A stretch of 64,000 nt of DNA. Source: an uncultured Aquimarina sp. (GTDB taxonomy: Bacteria; Bacteroidota; Bacteroidia; Flavobacteriales; Flavobacteriaceae). A program made the position numbers and the translations under genes. Positions within the stretch are counted from its first letter, which is position 1; the number at the start of each line of letters is the position of its first letter. The stretch covers positions 62,001 through 126,000 of the forward strand of contig CANLOW010000003.1 of the NCBI GenBank assembly GCA_947493035.1, given 5' to 3'. The notes under the pieces are model-generated. The model saw nothing but the letters and a program-made list of their open reading frames with translations, made no database searches and was not told the origin of the DNA. Of this stretch, positions 26,632-35,566 are shown in pieces.

Positions 26632-27942
26632 TTATGATTTAATTTGAATTCGTTCTACTTTTCCTACAAGAAATACATATGCTAAGAAACCTAAAGCTGC
26701 TATAGCACCAATAAAAAATAATGCAGGTTCAAAATCTCCATCTTTTGCTAATATACCTACAACTAAAGGAACCACGACTGCGGAAAGTCCTCCCATTAAA
26801 TTAAAGACTCCACCTATCATTCCGATATGCTCTTTTGGTGCAATCGCAGAAACAAATACCCATGCAATACTTGCAAAACCAGTTCCGAAGAATGCAAGCG
26901 TTAAAAAAGCAATTGTCCATTCAGAACTTGTGGTATAATTTGCCAATATAATAGACCCTGATAAAAATAAGCCAACCAAAACAGGAGCTTTCCTAGCAAT
27001 CTCTTTTGAAACTCCTTTTTTAATTAATCGATCAGATAAGAGGCCTGAAATAATAACTCCTAGAAAAGCGCCTAAAAAGGGTATTGAACCCATAAAACCA
27101 GATTTCCCTAAGTCGATACCTTTTTGCTCTTCTAAATATGTAGGAAACCAAGTCAGGAAAAAAATAAATGTTGAACCTAAGCAAAATTGTCCTAGATATA
27201 GACCCCATAATTTTTTATAGATGAAAGCATGTTTTAAATCTTTCCATCTAAATGGTTTGCTTTCTTTTTTTTCTGGAGCTTCTCCTTTTCGGATATGCAC
27301 TAATTCAGCACTATTTGCACCTTTATGATTCTCAGGATCTCGATAGAATATATACCATACTGCAGCCCAGATGATACCGACTACTCCAGAAAACACAAAT
27401 AATCCTCTCCATCCTAATTCCCCTTGAATATATGCTAATAAAGGAGTTAAAAATGCTAAACCAATATATTGCCCAGAAGTATAAATAGCAATTGCCGAAG
27501 CTCTTTCTTCATCTGGAAACCATTTTGTAGCAATAGCATTATTTATTGGAAAAGCAGGAGCTTCGAAAACTCCAATACTTGCCCTCAAGCCAATCAAAAC
27601 AGCAAACGAACTTACGATTCCTTGTAGCAAAGTAGCTACAGACCATAAAATTAATATAATGGTATATAAAAATCTTGCTTTTATTTTATCTACTAATATC
27701 CCCCCAGGAATTTGAAGACTGGCATAAGTCCAACCGAAAGCTGAAAAAATAAGTCCTAATTGTACTTTGTTTAGATCTAATTCTGACGAAAGTGCTTTAG
27801 CAGCTACAGAAATATTAGAACGATCGAGATAATTAATAACTACAGATATAAATACAAGTCCTAAGACCTGATAACGTTTTCGTGTAGCTTTATCCGATGT
27901 ATTATTTATTTGTTGTTCCACGAGATGTTTTTTTGAAATCAT
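26632..27942 (-). CDS. MFS transporter, anion:cation symporter family (hexuronate/galactonate type)
   Basis: This 436-residue protein has about 12 membrane segments. The start of TM1, NYLDRSNISVAAKALS, is the ACS-family signature. The loop 2-3 motif is present in altered form (GGILVDKIKARF), and GVFEAPAFPINNAIATKWFP matches ExuT/DgoT/GudP carriers, which take up sugar acids with protons. It is the first gene of the operon with the dehydratase, kinase and aldolase. The 187-base region upstream holds the promoter, but I see no clear TAnnTTTG there. No regulator gene is adjacent. Confidence 0.88.
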   Translation of the reverse strand: MISKKHLVEQQINNTSDKATRKRYQVLGLVFISVVINYLDRSNISVAAKALSSELDLNKVQLGLIFSAFGWTYASLQIPGGILVDKIKARFLYTIILILWSVATLLQGIVSSFAVLIGLRASIGVFEAPAFPINNAIATKWFPDEERASAIAIYTSGQYIGLAFLTPLLAYIQGELGWRGLFVFSGVVGIIWAAVWYIFYRDPENHKGANSAELVHIRKGEAPEKKESKPFRWKDLKHAFIYKKLWGLYLGQFCLGSTFIFFLTWFPTYLEEQKGIDLGKSGFMGSIPFLGAFLGVIISGLLSDRLIKKGVSKEIARKAPVLVGLFLSGSIILANYTTSSEWTIAFLTLAFFGTGFASIAWVFVSAIAPKEHIGMIGGVFNLMGGLSAVVVPLVVGILAKDGDFEPALFFIGAIAALGFLAYVFLVGKVERIQIKS

Positions 27943-28129
27943 CGCTAACTTACAATTTTTAAAAGCTTATATAATATTGAAGAGTAATATTCTTTCTGAT
28001 AAAGAATTAACAAAAATTATAAATAAAAAAATGATTTTTGATGCAGGGTTTTAGAAAAATGCGATAAACAATCTTTTAATTTACAAATCAATATTTAACT
28101 TATAAACTCACTTAGGAGATAATATTAGC

Positions 28130-28762
28130 TTAACCAATAGGCATCTGTTCTCCTAAAAACTTTGGTTTTACACCTACTAATAAGTCAATTACCATTTTAA
28201 CCCGTGCTAAATATTCTCGTAATTGAACTCTCATCCCATAACTATATGAAACTCCTTGAGCATTAAAACCTATAGCTTCATGTTGATAATGCTTTCCTAA
28301 AAAAACAGCTCTTTCGTTATGAAACTGTTGAGATATCACGGTATAGCCTGATAACAGAAATACTTCATTGGCTCTTACTACAGAGTCTAATGTTCTAAAG
28401 CCTGCATAATCTAAGACAATACGATCTTCAGGTATACCTTGACTTAATAAGTCTTTCTTCATTTTAGTAGGTTCGTCGTAATGCTTAGTACCATTATCAC
28501 CGCTTACTAAAATATATTCTACCTTATTTGAATGAAATAATTTTGCCGCTGCTTCAATACGGTATTTATAATACAAATTTACCTTCCCACCTATAGCATA
28601 TTTAGAAGTACCTAAAAGTAATCCTACTTTTCTATGAGGTATGGTATCTAAATGATCATACAATTGTTTTTCGGTCGAAGTTTTCACATGCCAATCAACA
28701 GCAAGCACGACTAAAATGAGCGAAAAAACAAATACATTACAATATAAAAACAGTCTTTTCAT
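28130..28762 (-). CDS. SanA/ElyC/YdcF family (DUF218) membrane protein
   Basis: About 210 residues from the ATG at 28762 (an overlapping TTG precedes it). One N-terminal membrane anchor (LFLYCNVFVFSLILVVLAV) is followed by a DUF218 domain: KVGLLLGTSKYAIGGKVNLY, YRIEAAAKLFHSNKVEYILVSG, DRIVLDYAGFRTLDSVVRA, VISQQFHNERAVFLGK. SanA of enteric bacteria affects envelope permeability and vancomycin resistance at high temperature; the mechanism is not known. It follows rsmB by 13 bases and is probably co-transcribed. Confidence 0.9.
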   Translation of the reverse strand: MKRLFLYCNVFVFSLILVVLAVDWHVKTSTEKQLYDHLDTIPHRKVGLLLGTSKYAIGGKVNLYYKYRIEAAAKLFHSNKVEYILVSGDNGTKHYDEPTKMKKDLLSQGIPEDRIVLDYAGFRTLDSVVRANEVFLLSGYTVISQQFHNERAVFLGKHYQHEAIGFNAQGVSYSYGMRVQLREYLARVKMVIDLLVGVKPKFLGEQMPIG

Positions 28763-28775
28763 CAAGATGAAATTA

Positions 28776-29987
28776 CTACTTTTTCTCTAGTAATGCCATA
28801 TAAAATCCATCATAACCTGAAATATGAGAAAGCACTTTGTGATCTTTAACTTTAGTAAAATCTTGCCCTTCGTCACTAGCTAAAAACAGATCCACTTGTT
28901 GTTGATTTTCAGAAGGTAGCACAGAACAAGTAGCATATACTAACTTCCCTCCTGCTTTAACCATTTTAGAATATCGTTGTAAAATCTCTTGTTGGGTAGC
29001 TTTTATCTCATCAATAAATTCAGGCTGCAATTTCCATTTAGCGTCAGGGTTTCTTCGTAGAATACCTAATCCACTACAAGGAGCATCGATTAAAACACGA
29101 TCAGCTTTTCCATATAGCTTTTTCACATCTTTGGTAGACTCTATAACACGAGTTTCAATATTATGTGCACCTGCCCTTCTTGCTCTACGTTTTAACTCAG
29201 ATAACTTATTGCCATAGATATCCATTGCAATAATATTTCCTTTATTTTCTGTTAACGCAGCGATATGTAACGTTTTACCTCCTGCTCCAGCACAAGTATC
29301 TACAACACGCATGCCTGGTTTCACATCCAAATAATGAGCTACTAATTGACTAGAAGCATCTTGCACTTCAAAAAAACCATCTTTAAAGGCTTGTGAAGTA
29401 AAAACATTTGTACGCTCTGTTAATTGTAAAGCTTCTGGGTATTCTTTAACAATTTCAGTGTGAATATCTTGATCAGCTAAAACTTCTCGGCATTTTTTTA
29501 CCGTAGTCTTTAGTGTATTAACTCTTAAAACTACCGGAGCCTGTATATTAAGCGCCGTTATTTCTTTGTCCCATTTTTCTTCTCCCAATTCACTAACCCC
29601 AAGTTCTTCTAACCAATTAGGAATAGATTGCTTGTATATACGTAGTTTCGATAATTCATCAAAACGTCCTTTGATACGCCTAACAGGAGTTCCTTCAAAA
29701 TACCTCCAATCAGGTAATTCGATCCCTCTTAAAGTAGCCCAAACAGCAAATATTTTAAATAAATTATCTCTAGAGAAATGCTCTTTGGTCTCAGCTATAC
29801 CATCATACATTTTTTTCCAACGAACGATTTCATAGGTAGTTTCTGCTATAAAACCTCTATCTCGTGACCCCCATCGCTTATCTCTTTTTAATGTTTTAGC
29901 TATCACTTTATCTGCATAGCCATTTTCATTAAAAATTTCTGATAACGCATCTATTACTGCAAAAACTAAATTTCTATGTAAACGCAT
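28776..29987 (-). CDS. rsmB: RsmB/NOP family 16S rRNA m5C methyltransferase
   Basis: The 403-residue enzyme has an NusB-like N-terminal helical part (VFAVIDALSEIFNENGYADK) and a Rossmann methyltransferase domain. Motif I is VVDTCAGAGGKTLHIAAL. The two cysteines of the RNA m5C family are in DAPCSGLGILRRNPDAKW and ATCSVLPSENQQQV. RsmB methylates C967 of 16S rRNA in E. coli; this homologue lacks a clearly separate NusB domain, so other rRNA targets are possible. A promoter is seen just upstream at 30007-30033. Confidence 0.88.
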   Translation of the reverse strand: MRLHRNLVFAVIDALSEIFNENGYADKVIAKTLKRDKRWGSRDRGFIAETTYEIVRWKKMYDGIAETKEHFSRDNLFKIFAVWATLRGIELPDWRYFEGTPVRRIKGRFDELSKLRIYKQSIPNWLEELGVSELGEEKWDKEITALNIQAPVVLRVNTLKTTVKKCREVLADQDIHTEIVKEYPEALQLTERTNVFTSQAFKDGFFEVQDASSQLVAHYLDVKPGMRVVDTCAGAGGKTLHIAALTENKGNIIAMDIYGNKLSELKRRARRAGAHNIETRVIESTKDVKKLYGKADRVLIDAPCSGLGILRRNPDAKWKLQPEFIDEIKATQQEILQRYSKMVKAGGKLVYATCSVLPSENQQQVDLFLASDEGQDFTKVKDHKVLSHISGYDGFYMALLEKK

Positions 29988-30006
29988 GTCTAAAAAAATT
30001 AGGATG

Positions 30007-30033
30007 CAAAGGTAAGTAAAGTAGATAGTACAA
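30007..30033 (-). promoter_or_regulatory. Promoter for rsmB-sanA
   Basis: On the minus strand TTG (30031-30033), a 16-base spacer, and TACCTTTG (30007-30014) match the Bacteroidota -33/-7 pattern. Transcription should start near 30000, about 13 bases before the ATG. Confidence 0.5.
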
Positions 30034-30086
30034 CGTATTAAGTGTTAAGATCTTTTTTCTGTTCACTATTATTTATATGAATACTA

Positions 30087-30114
30087 TTGCCTTTATAGTT
30101 ATTGCTTAAATTTG
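30087..30114 (+). promoter_or_regulatory. Promoter for the FAD oxidoreductase gene
   Basis: TTG (30087-30089), 17 bases, TAAATTTG (30107-30114) fits the Bacteroidota consensus. The expected start near 30121 leaves a 14-base leader before the ATG at 30135. Confidence 0.65.
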
Positions 30115-30134
30115 TAGAGCAATAATTATAAAAC

Positions 30135-31370
30135 ATGAAACAAAATATAGCAATTATAGGAGCTGGTGTTGCTGGTTTAACAGCTGCTCTAGCACTTGAA
30201 GAAAAAGGCTATCAAGCAACAATTTATGATCAAAATAGTTTTGTTGGAGGAAGAGTAACTTCTGAAAAAGTCGATGGTTATACTTTAGATGTTGGTTTCC
30301 AGGTTTTATTGACAGCTTACCCGCTTGCTAAAAAATATTTGGATTACGATAAATTAGATTTAATACACTTCGAAAGTGGTTCTAAAATAGTTGTTAACGG
30401 AAAAACATTTACTATCGGTGATGCTAGTAGAAATATTTCTTTTCTATGGTCTACGTTAATGGCACCCATAGGCACACTAAACGATAAAATTAAAATCTTT
30501 AAGCTTTCTAAATACCTAAAATCTAAAGCAATTGATAGTATTTTTGAAAATACAGAAAAAACAACCCTCCAATATCTAAAGGATTATGGTTTCTCAGAAA
30601 AGATAATATCCTCTTTTTTTAAGCCTTTCTTTGGAGGTATTTTCCTAGAAGTCGATTTAGACACTTCTTCTCGAATGTTTGAATTTATTTTTAAAATGTT
30701 TAGTGAAGGAACTGCTGCTATACCTAAAAAGGGAATCAAAGCTATTTCAGATCAATTAGCTTCAAAATTAACTTCTAGTACTATTGTTTTAAATGAACCT
30801 ATTCATTCTATAAAAGGAAATAGTATTTCTTTAGAAAGTGGAGAACAAGCTTCTTTTGACTTCATTATAGTTACAAGTCATGCAGAACAATTAATTTCTA
30901 ACCTAAAAGGAAATCATCAAGACTGGAAAGGTACTTCTACCCTATATTTTGAAATCCCTAAACAATCTGATACGGCAAAATTCATTTATTTATCTGCTAA
31001 TGATGGTTTGATCAATTCTATTTCATTCCCTGAAGTGAATAATGAAATAAAAAAACAGCTGCTTTCTATATCGATTGTAAAGCCTTTTGATTTTGATGAG
31101 AATACACTTATTCAAAAAATAAAGACAGAATTGGAAAAAGATTTCGGTATAAAAAACGCTACATATATCCGTGGATACCACATTCCTAAATCGTTACCTG
31201 TTTTAAATAATGTTAAATATACTGTTGCTGCTTCTGAAACTCAATTAACAGAAATTATTTTTCTTGCCGGAGATTCTATCTTAAATGGTTCTTTGAATGC
31301 TGCTATGCTTTCTGGTGAACTTTCTGCAAATGCAATTGATGAAAAAATTACTGGTACTATAGTTGGTTAA
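30135..31370 (+). CDS. NAD(P)/FAD-dependent oxidoreductase (amine-oxidase/phytoene-desaturase type)
   Basis: The 411-residue flavoprotein opens with the FAD dinucleotide fold IAIIGAGVAGLTAALALEEK and the second Arg motif YDQNSFVGGRVTSE, typical of the amine oxidase/protoporphyrinogen oxidase family. A middle segment (YGFSEKIISSFFKPFFGGIF) resembles carotenoid and HemG-like desaturases. A C-terminal FAD-contacting stretch is IFLAGDSILNGSLNAAMLSG. It has no signal peptide. The substrate is unknown; there are no carotenoid or heme genes nearby. Its own promoter is clear, and a second promoter for the next small gene overlaps its end. Confidence 0.85.
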   Translation: MKQNIAIIGAGVAGLTAALALEEKGYQATIYDQNSFVGGRVTSEKVDGYTLDVGFQVLLTAYPLAKKYLDYDKLDLIHFESGSKIVVNGKTFTIGDASRNISFLWSTLMAPIGTLNDKIKIFKLSKYLKSKAIDSIFENTEKTTLQYLKDYGFSEKIISSFFKPFFGGIFLEVDLDTSSRMFEFIFKMFSEGTAAIPKKGIKAISDQLASKLTSSTIVLNEPIHSIKGNSISLESGEQASFDFIIVTSHAEQLISNLKGNHQDWKGTSTLYFEIPKQSDTAKFIYLSANDGLINSISFPEVNNEIKKQLLSISIVKPFDFDENTLIQKIKTELEKDFGIKNATYIRGYHIPKSLPVLNNVKYTVAASETQLTEIIFLAGDSILNGSLNAAMLSGELSANAIDEKITGTIVG

Positions 31371-31394
31371 TACCTATCAGGTTTTTTATATTTG
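31363..31394 (+). promoter_or_regulatory. Promoter for the 55-residue membrane protein
   Basis: TTG (31363-31365), 21 bases, TATATTTG (31387-31394). The TTG lies inside the last codons of the oxidoreductase gene. The expected start near 31401 is 14 bases ahead of the ATG at 31415. Confidence 0.6.
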
Positions 31395-31414
31395 CTCTAA
31401 ATTTATTATTTGAC

Positions 31415-31582
31415 ATGTTTGAATTCGATCAATATTTAGGATTTTTGGCATTCTTAACCATTTTAACTATCGGTTTTTGGTTAATGATTTTTTTACTAAC
31501 GTTCGCTATCCCTTACTGGGTTGGAGGTGCTGTCATGGAAATGATTAAGTACAGAGGTAAAAAAATTGAGTATAAGCCTTAA
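31415..31582 (+). CDS. 55-residue single-pass membrane protein
   Basis: The frame encodes MFEFDQYLGFLAFLTILTIG and continues with FWLMIFLLTFAIPYWVGG and a basic tail ending GKKIEYKP. One long hydrophobic segment spans about residues 8-37. It is flanked by a consensus promoter and a strong terminator, so it forms a complete transcription unit. I recognise no family. A role as a small membrane modulator is possible but not shown. Confidence 0.7.
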   Translation: MFEFDQYLGFLAFLTILTIGFWLMIFLLTFAIPYWVGGAVMEMIKYRGKKIEYKP

Positions 31583-31603
31583 TTTTTTATACATACAGTT
31601 TAC

Positions 31604-31637
31604 AAAAGCCATTTTACTAAGTAAAATGGCTTTTTTT
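31604..31637 (+). terminator. Strong rho-independent terminator
   Basis: A perfect stem AGCCATTTTAC / GTAAAATGGCT with a TAA loop is followed by seven T. It ends the 55-residue gene transcript. The A-run on the left side could let it work in both directions. Confidence 0.9.
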
Positions 31638-31702
31638 ATGAGTATATGATTTTACATATTCAATAATTTACCTCAAATTACATTTATATATAATTCATCA
31701 AT

Positions 31703-32701
31703 ATGTCTAAGATCAATACCAATCGACAATTAAAAGAAACTATACTTCTACTTCTTGATGAAACTATTACTAAAAAAGATGTAGAAAAACATATTAATGA
31801 TATTCATAATTTCTTTGAATCCATTACATTAATATCTGGTTTTGATCACAAATTAGAGCATCTTGCTGCTGTGCCTCTTTCCAAAGGAAAAGCCTTGGGT
31901 CTTAATTATGCTGCACAATGTCTACTCGACTATCAACGCACCTTGAAATTTTTAAGATCAATGGTTAAAACCATTAATACTAAGAAAAAACAGCACTCAA
32001 ATATTCCAATACAAATCTTTTACGCTGGCTGTGGTCCATATGCTCCATTTATTAGCTTAATAGCCCCTCTGTATTCTAGCGATGAAATTCAATTTTCTTT
32101 GTTAGAAGTTAATAAAGCTTCAATGGATGCTGCTAAAAGATTAATTACAGCTCTATTTTTAAATGATTTTGTCAATCATTATTATATTACTGATGCTGTG
32201 ACTTTCAAAGTACCAGACCCCAAACAATATCACATTTTGTTTAGTGAAACATTAGATGCACTTCTTTACAGAGAGAGTTATGTGCCAATACTTAAAAACT
32301 TACTCCCTCAGTTTCATTCGGACATCACATTACTACCAAACAATGTTATCTTAAAGGCTACACTACTTGCCAAAGCTTCTCAATTGACAAAAAATAAAGA
32401 TGTAACATTAGGTAGTGTTTTTAATGTAAAAGAAACTATATCACTTCTTAATGAGACTAGTGATTTAAAAAACATAATTCCCTGTAATAGTTTTTCTTTT
32501 GAAAATATTAATCTCAATAATTTTCAAAGTATTCTAATAGATACTATTGTAGATGTTGGTAATGAATATACGCTTGAAAGAAATGAATCTTCATTAACAT
32601 TAGCTTCTGAAATATTACTAACAAGTCATCAGAATGCCAATAAAATTAAATTCACTTATCAATTAGAGCCTCAAATTGAATTAAAATATCACTTCGAATA
32701 A
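31703..32701 (+). CDS. PRMT-like SAM-dependent methyltransferase (putative)
   Basis: The 332-residue protein has a helical N-terminal third (KDVEKHINDIHNFFESITLI) with a conserved-looking KGKALGLNYAAQCLLDYQRT. A methyltransferase core follows: motif I IQIFYAGCGPYAPFISL, strand-2 acidic end QFSLLEVNKASMDAAKRLI, YYITDAVTF, and HILFSETLDALLYRES. The last segment resembles the 'SE' loop of protein arginine methyltransferases, and the C-terminal half is beta-rich (LPNNVILKATLLAK), as in PRMT barrels. The acceptor is unknown; a modification of a peptide or protein is plausible. The family call is tentative. Confidence 0.6.
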   Translation: MSKINTNRQLKETILLLLDETITKKDVEKHINDIHNFFESITLISGFDHKLEHLAAVPLSKGKALGLNYAAQCLLDYQRTLKFLRSMVKTINTKKKQHSNIPIQIFYAGCGPYAPFISLIAPLYSSDEIQFSLLEVNKASMDAAKRLITALFLNDFVNHYYITDAVTFKVPDPKQYHILFSETLDALLYRESYVPILKNLLPQFHSDITLLPNNVILKATLLAKASQLTKNKDVTLGSVFNVKETISLLNETSDLKNIIPCNSFSFENINLNNFQSILIDTIVDVGNEYTLERNESSLTLASEILLTSHQNANKIKFTYQLEPQIELKYHFE

Positions 32702-32772
32702 TGTAAAAGTTTTATACATGATTTAAAAATCTGTAAATCAAAGTTGTATATTTAGGTAAACAGCTGCTCATT

Positions 32773-34110
32773 GTGCGATTTTCTATTATTTTTTTATCCC
32801 TTTCAATTCATTTTTTTTGGTACTCAACTATATTCTCTCAACAGTTTTATAAGTTTTCTAAAACTCATAAGAATAAAGTAACTCTTCGATTTGACCTCAT
32901 TAATAATCTTATTGTAATGCCTGCTACATTAAATGGCATAACAATGAATTTCATTATAGACACAGGTGCTAACAATAATTTATTATTTAACGATACTGAT
33001 ATGTCTTCTTTAAATCTAGAAGGTGTACAAAGTATATCTTTAAAAGGTATAGGACTCGAAAAGCCTATTGAAGTTATTACATCAATACATAACACTTTAG
33101 AGATCGGAAATTTGATAGATGAAAATTCAACATTTAAAATTTTCCAGAATGCAGAAATCAATTTTTCCGAACGATTAGGAATTTCAGTTCATGGTATCAT
33201 TGGTTCTAGTTTATTTTCAGATTACTTAACGACAGTTGATTATGAAAAAGAGAAAATAATGTTACATAAACGTCCAATAAAAAAAAAGAAACTACTTGAT
33301 TACGATGTATTCAGCTTAGAGGTATATCAAAATCGCTTTTTTATAACCCCAACCGTTGAACTACAAAAGGATAAACCTTTTGCTGTGAAATTGTTGTTGG
33401 ATACAGGTGCGACTGATTCAGTTTGGCTATTTGAAGACACAAAGAAAGAAATTAACATCCCTGATAAACATATAGAGGATTACTTAGGAAGTGCTATTGG
33501 AGGTGATATTCATGGAAAAATATCCCGATTGTATAATATAAATATGGGGAGCTATTCATTAAAAGATCATTTAGTCTCTTTTCCTGATAGTACAGCTGTT
33601 AGGCTTATTAAGGGTTTTAATGGAAGAAATGGTAGTATTGGTGCTGGTTTACTAAAGCGCTTTAATTATGTCATAGATATAAACAGGGGCAAATTATTAT
33701 TCAAGAGAAATAAACTTTTTGAAGAGAAACAAGAATATAATATGAGTGGTATTGAATTGATACATGATGGCTCGAGAATTATATCAACTATTAACCCTCA
33801 TTTGGAATTTGAAGTAAAGCCAGGTCAAGAAGAATCTACTTTAGCCAGTTTACAAGAAATACAGTTTTATAAATTTAAACTAGTTCCCATATTCAAAATA
33901 AATCAAATAAGAGCTAATTCACCTGCCGAAACAGCTGGTCTAAAAATAGGAGATCAATTACTATCTATTAATGGAAAAAAAACAAAACATCATACTATTC
34001 AAGAAATTACGCATTGGCTTTCCGAAGAAAATGGTAAAGAAATTATAATTACAGCTAAGCGTGATGGAAAACTCTTTAATTTTAATTTCAAATTAAAGCG
34101 ATTAATCTGA
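32773..34110 (+). CDS. Secreted retropepsin-like aspartic protease with PDZ domain
   Basis: The 445-residue protein starts at GTG, the only start that gives a signal peptide (MRFSIIFLSLSIHFFWYSTI). Two protease halves each hold the catalytic motif: FIIDTGANN (Asp63) and LLLDTGATDS (Asp210). Both halves are in one chain as in pepsins, but the motifs are of the retropepsin kind. Residues 365-445 form a PDZ domain (INQIRANSPAETAGLKIGDQ, LLSINGKK). Such periplasmic proteins are common in Bacteroidota; targets are unknown. It starts 71 bases after the PRMT-like gene. Confidence 0.88.
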   Translation: MRFSIIFLSLSIHFFWYSTIFSQQFYKFSKTHKNKVTLRFDLINNLIVMPATLNGITMNFIIDTGANNNLLFNDTDMSSLNLEGVQSISLKGIGLEKPIEVITSIHNTLEIGNLIDENSTFKIFQNAEINFSERLGISVHGIIGSSLFSDYLTTVDYEKEKIMLHKRPIKKKKLLDYDVFSLEVYQNRFFITPTVELQKDKPFAVKLLLDTGATDSVWLFEDTKKEINIPDKHIEDYLGSAIGGDIHGKISRLYNINMGSYSLKDHLVSFPDSTAVRLIKGFNGRNGSIGAGLLKRFNYVIDINRGKLLFKRNKLFEEKQEYNMSGIELIHDGSRIISTINPHLEFEVKPGQEESTLASLQEIQFYKFKLVPIFKINQIRANSPAETAGLKIGDQLLSINGKKTKHHTIQEITHWLSEENGKEIIITAKRDGKLFNFNFKLKRLI

Positions 34111-34135
34111 TACTTAAGTTAAAAGGAATTTATCA

Positions 34136-35350
34136 TTAAAAAGCCTCTGAAAGATTCAAGTAAATATTACTTTTTTCATCACCAACACCCCAATCTGCTC
34201 TTAGATTAAGGTTTTCTTCTCTATCAAGCATAAAGCGTAATCCTATTCCTCCATTGGGTCTGAAGTTCTTAAGTCTAAAATTATTTACTTCATCCGCAAC
34301 AACACCAGTTCCTAAAAAAGCAACAGCACCCCATCTAGAGCCTTTAAAGTTTTTTCTGTATTCTATTTGCGTAGCTAATAAATGATTCTCAAGATATCTT
34401 CCTTTTCTATATCCTCTAAGAATCTTATCTCCTCCAAACGAAGCCAATTCTGATACAGGAGTATCACCATTAGAGAAATGTCCTTTAAACTGAAAACCTA
34501 AAATATCTCCATAACCATTATTTTTTTCAGATAATGAAACAAAATATCTTAGATCGAATCTGGTCAAACCAAAGCTATTGGTACCACCGAGTACTTTTTC
34601 ATAGAACCCCTGAGTAAATTCTAAAAACCAACCTTCTTTTGCATTTAAAATATTATTTCTACTATCATATAGGATAGCAAATTCAGCACCTGCAGAAGTT
34701 GATCCATCAAAACCTAAGGGTCTTTCTCTATCGATAAGACCATCTTCAACGAACTCGGTATTGAAGATATGATTATATCGGATACCAGCACCAACATAAA
34801 GATGTTTAACAACTTGCTTTAATAAAATAGGTTCGAATAGGGCTTGTACGAAATCATAGCGTTCTTCATTTTTCTTAGGAGTATCATGCCCTATACCATA
34901 ATACAGCTGAGGGAAATTTTGAAATCTTATATTCCCAGCAATCACCCATTTTTCTTGATTAGTGAAAATTTCAAACCCAGAAAAAAGGATAAATTGATTA
35001 TTTAGAGTATACCTAAGAGAAATAGGCATATTAGAGGTTCTAGTTTCATCTCCACTTCCTTTAAATTTAAACAAGTATTTTGCTCCTACACCTAGAGCTA
35101 AACTTGTTTCAGGAGAAAAACTAATTACGGGAGCTACAATAAATTTTGAAGCATATAAAGTAGAATCAGCTGCTGCTTTCTTTTTGTTTGGATGAAAAGT
35201 AAAAAGCTCTTTAAATTTATTAAAATCTTTAAATGATGATTGATGAGAATCATCCTCTTGACTAAAGACATGCAAAGGAAGGTAACATACAAATAAAAGT
35301 AGTAAAACACTTCTTTTATAATCACTCTTCAGGTTTCCTAAATACATCAT
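34136..35350 (-). CDS. BamA/TamA-type outer membrane barrel (surface antigen family)
   Basis: About 404 residues from the start at 35350 (35347 is the next ATG). A longer frame from 35401 exists, but its first 17 codons overlap a good promoter and spoil the signal peptide (SVLLLLFVCYLPLHVFSQ). The body is a D15-type 16-strand barrel: SFSPETSLALGVGAKYLFK, EFAILYDSRNNILNAKEGWF, LASFGGDKILRGYRKGRYLE (lid-loop RGY as in VRGF), ending in Phe. No POTRA domains are present, so it is not the main BamA. It may be a two-partner or enzyme-linked barrel; function unknown. Confidence 0.85.
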   Translation of the reverse strand: MMYLGNLKSDYKRSVLLLLFVCYLPLHVFSQEDDSHQSSFKDFNKFKELFTFHPNKKKAAADSTLYASKFIVAPVISFSPETSLALGVGAKYLFKFKGSGDETRTSNMPISLRYTLNNQFILFSGFEIFTNQEKWVIAGNIRFQNFPQLYYGIGHDTPKKNEERYDFVQALFEPILLKQVVKHLYVGAGIRYNHIFNTEFVEDGLIDRERPLGFDGSTSAGAEFAILYDSRNNILNAKEGWFLEFTQGFYEKVLGGTNSFGLTRFDLRYFVSLSEKNNGYGDILGFQFKGHFSNGDTPVSELASFGGDKILRGYRKGRYLENHLLATQIEYRKNFKGSRWGAVAFLGTGVVADEVNNFRLKNFRPNGGIGLRFMLDREENLNLRADWGVGDEKSNIYLNLSEAF

Positions 35351-35374
35351 ACTATTTACTTCGTTAAGAATTTT

Positions 35375-35401
35375 CAAATATAATGTGATCCATTGTAACA
35401 A
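35375..35401 (-). promoter_or_regulatory. Promoter for the barrel gene, sets its start
   Basis: On the minus strand TTG (35399-35401), 16 bases, TATATTTG (35375-35382). Transcription should begin near 35368, so translation must start at 35350 or 35347 rather than at 35401. Confidence 0.6.
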
Positions 35402-35505
35402 AAGCTATAAAACTGAGTCATCAAGGTTAATTTTGTGTTTTGATTTATCAATAACCGATAATTGCTAACGTTTGTTTCATCTAAACAAAAATTGATAAAA
35501 CAAAA

Positions 35506-35538
35506 AAACCTTGTAAGCGAACAATACTTACAAGGTTT
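35506..35538 (-). terminator. Terminator of gyrA
   Basis: AAACCTTGTAAG (35506-35517) pairs with CTTACAAGGTTT (35527-35538). On the minus strand the stem is followed by a T-run. It lies 29 bases after the gyrA stop. Confidence 0.85.
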
Positions 35539-35566
35539 ATATATTTCAATACTTAATTAAAGAATG

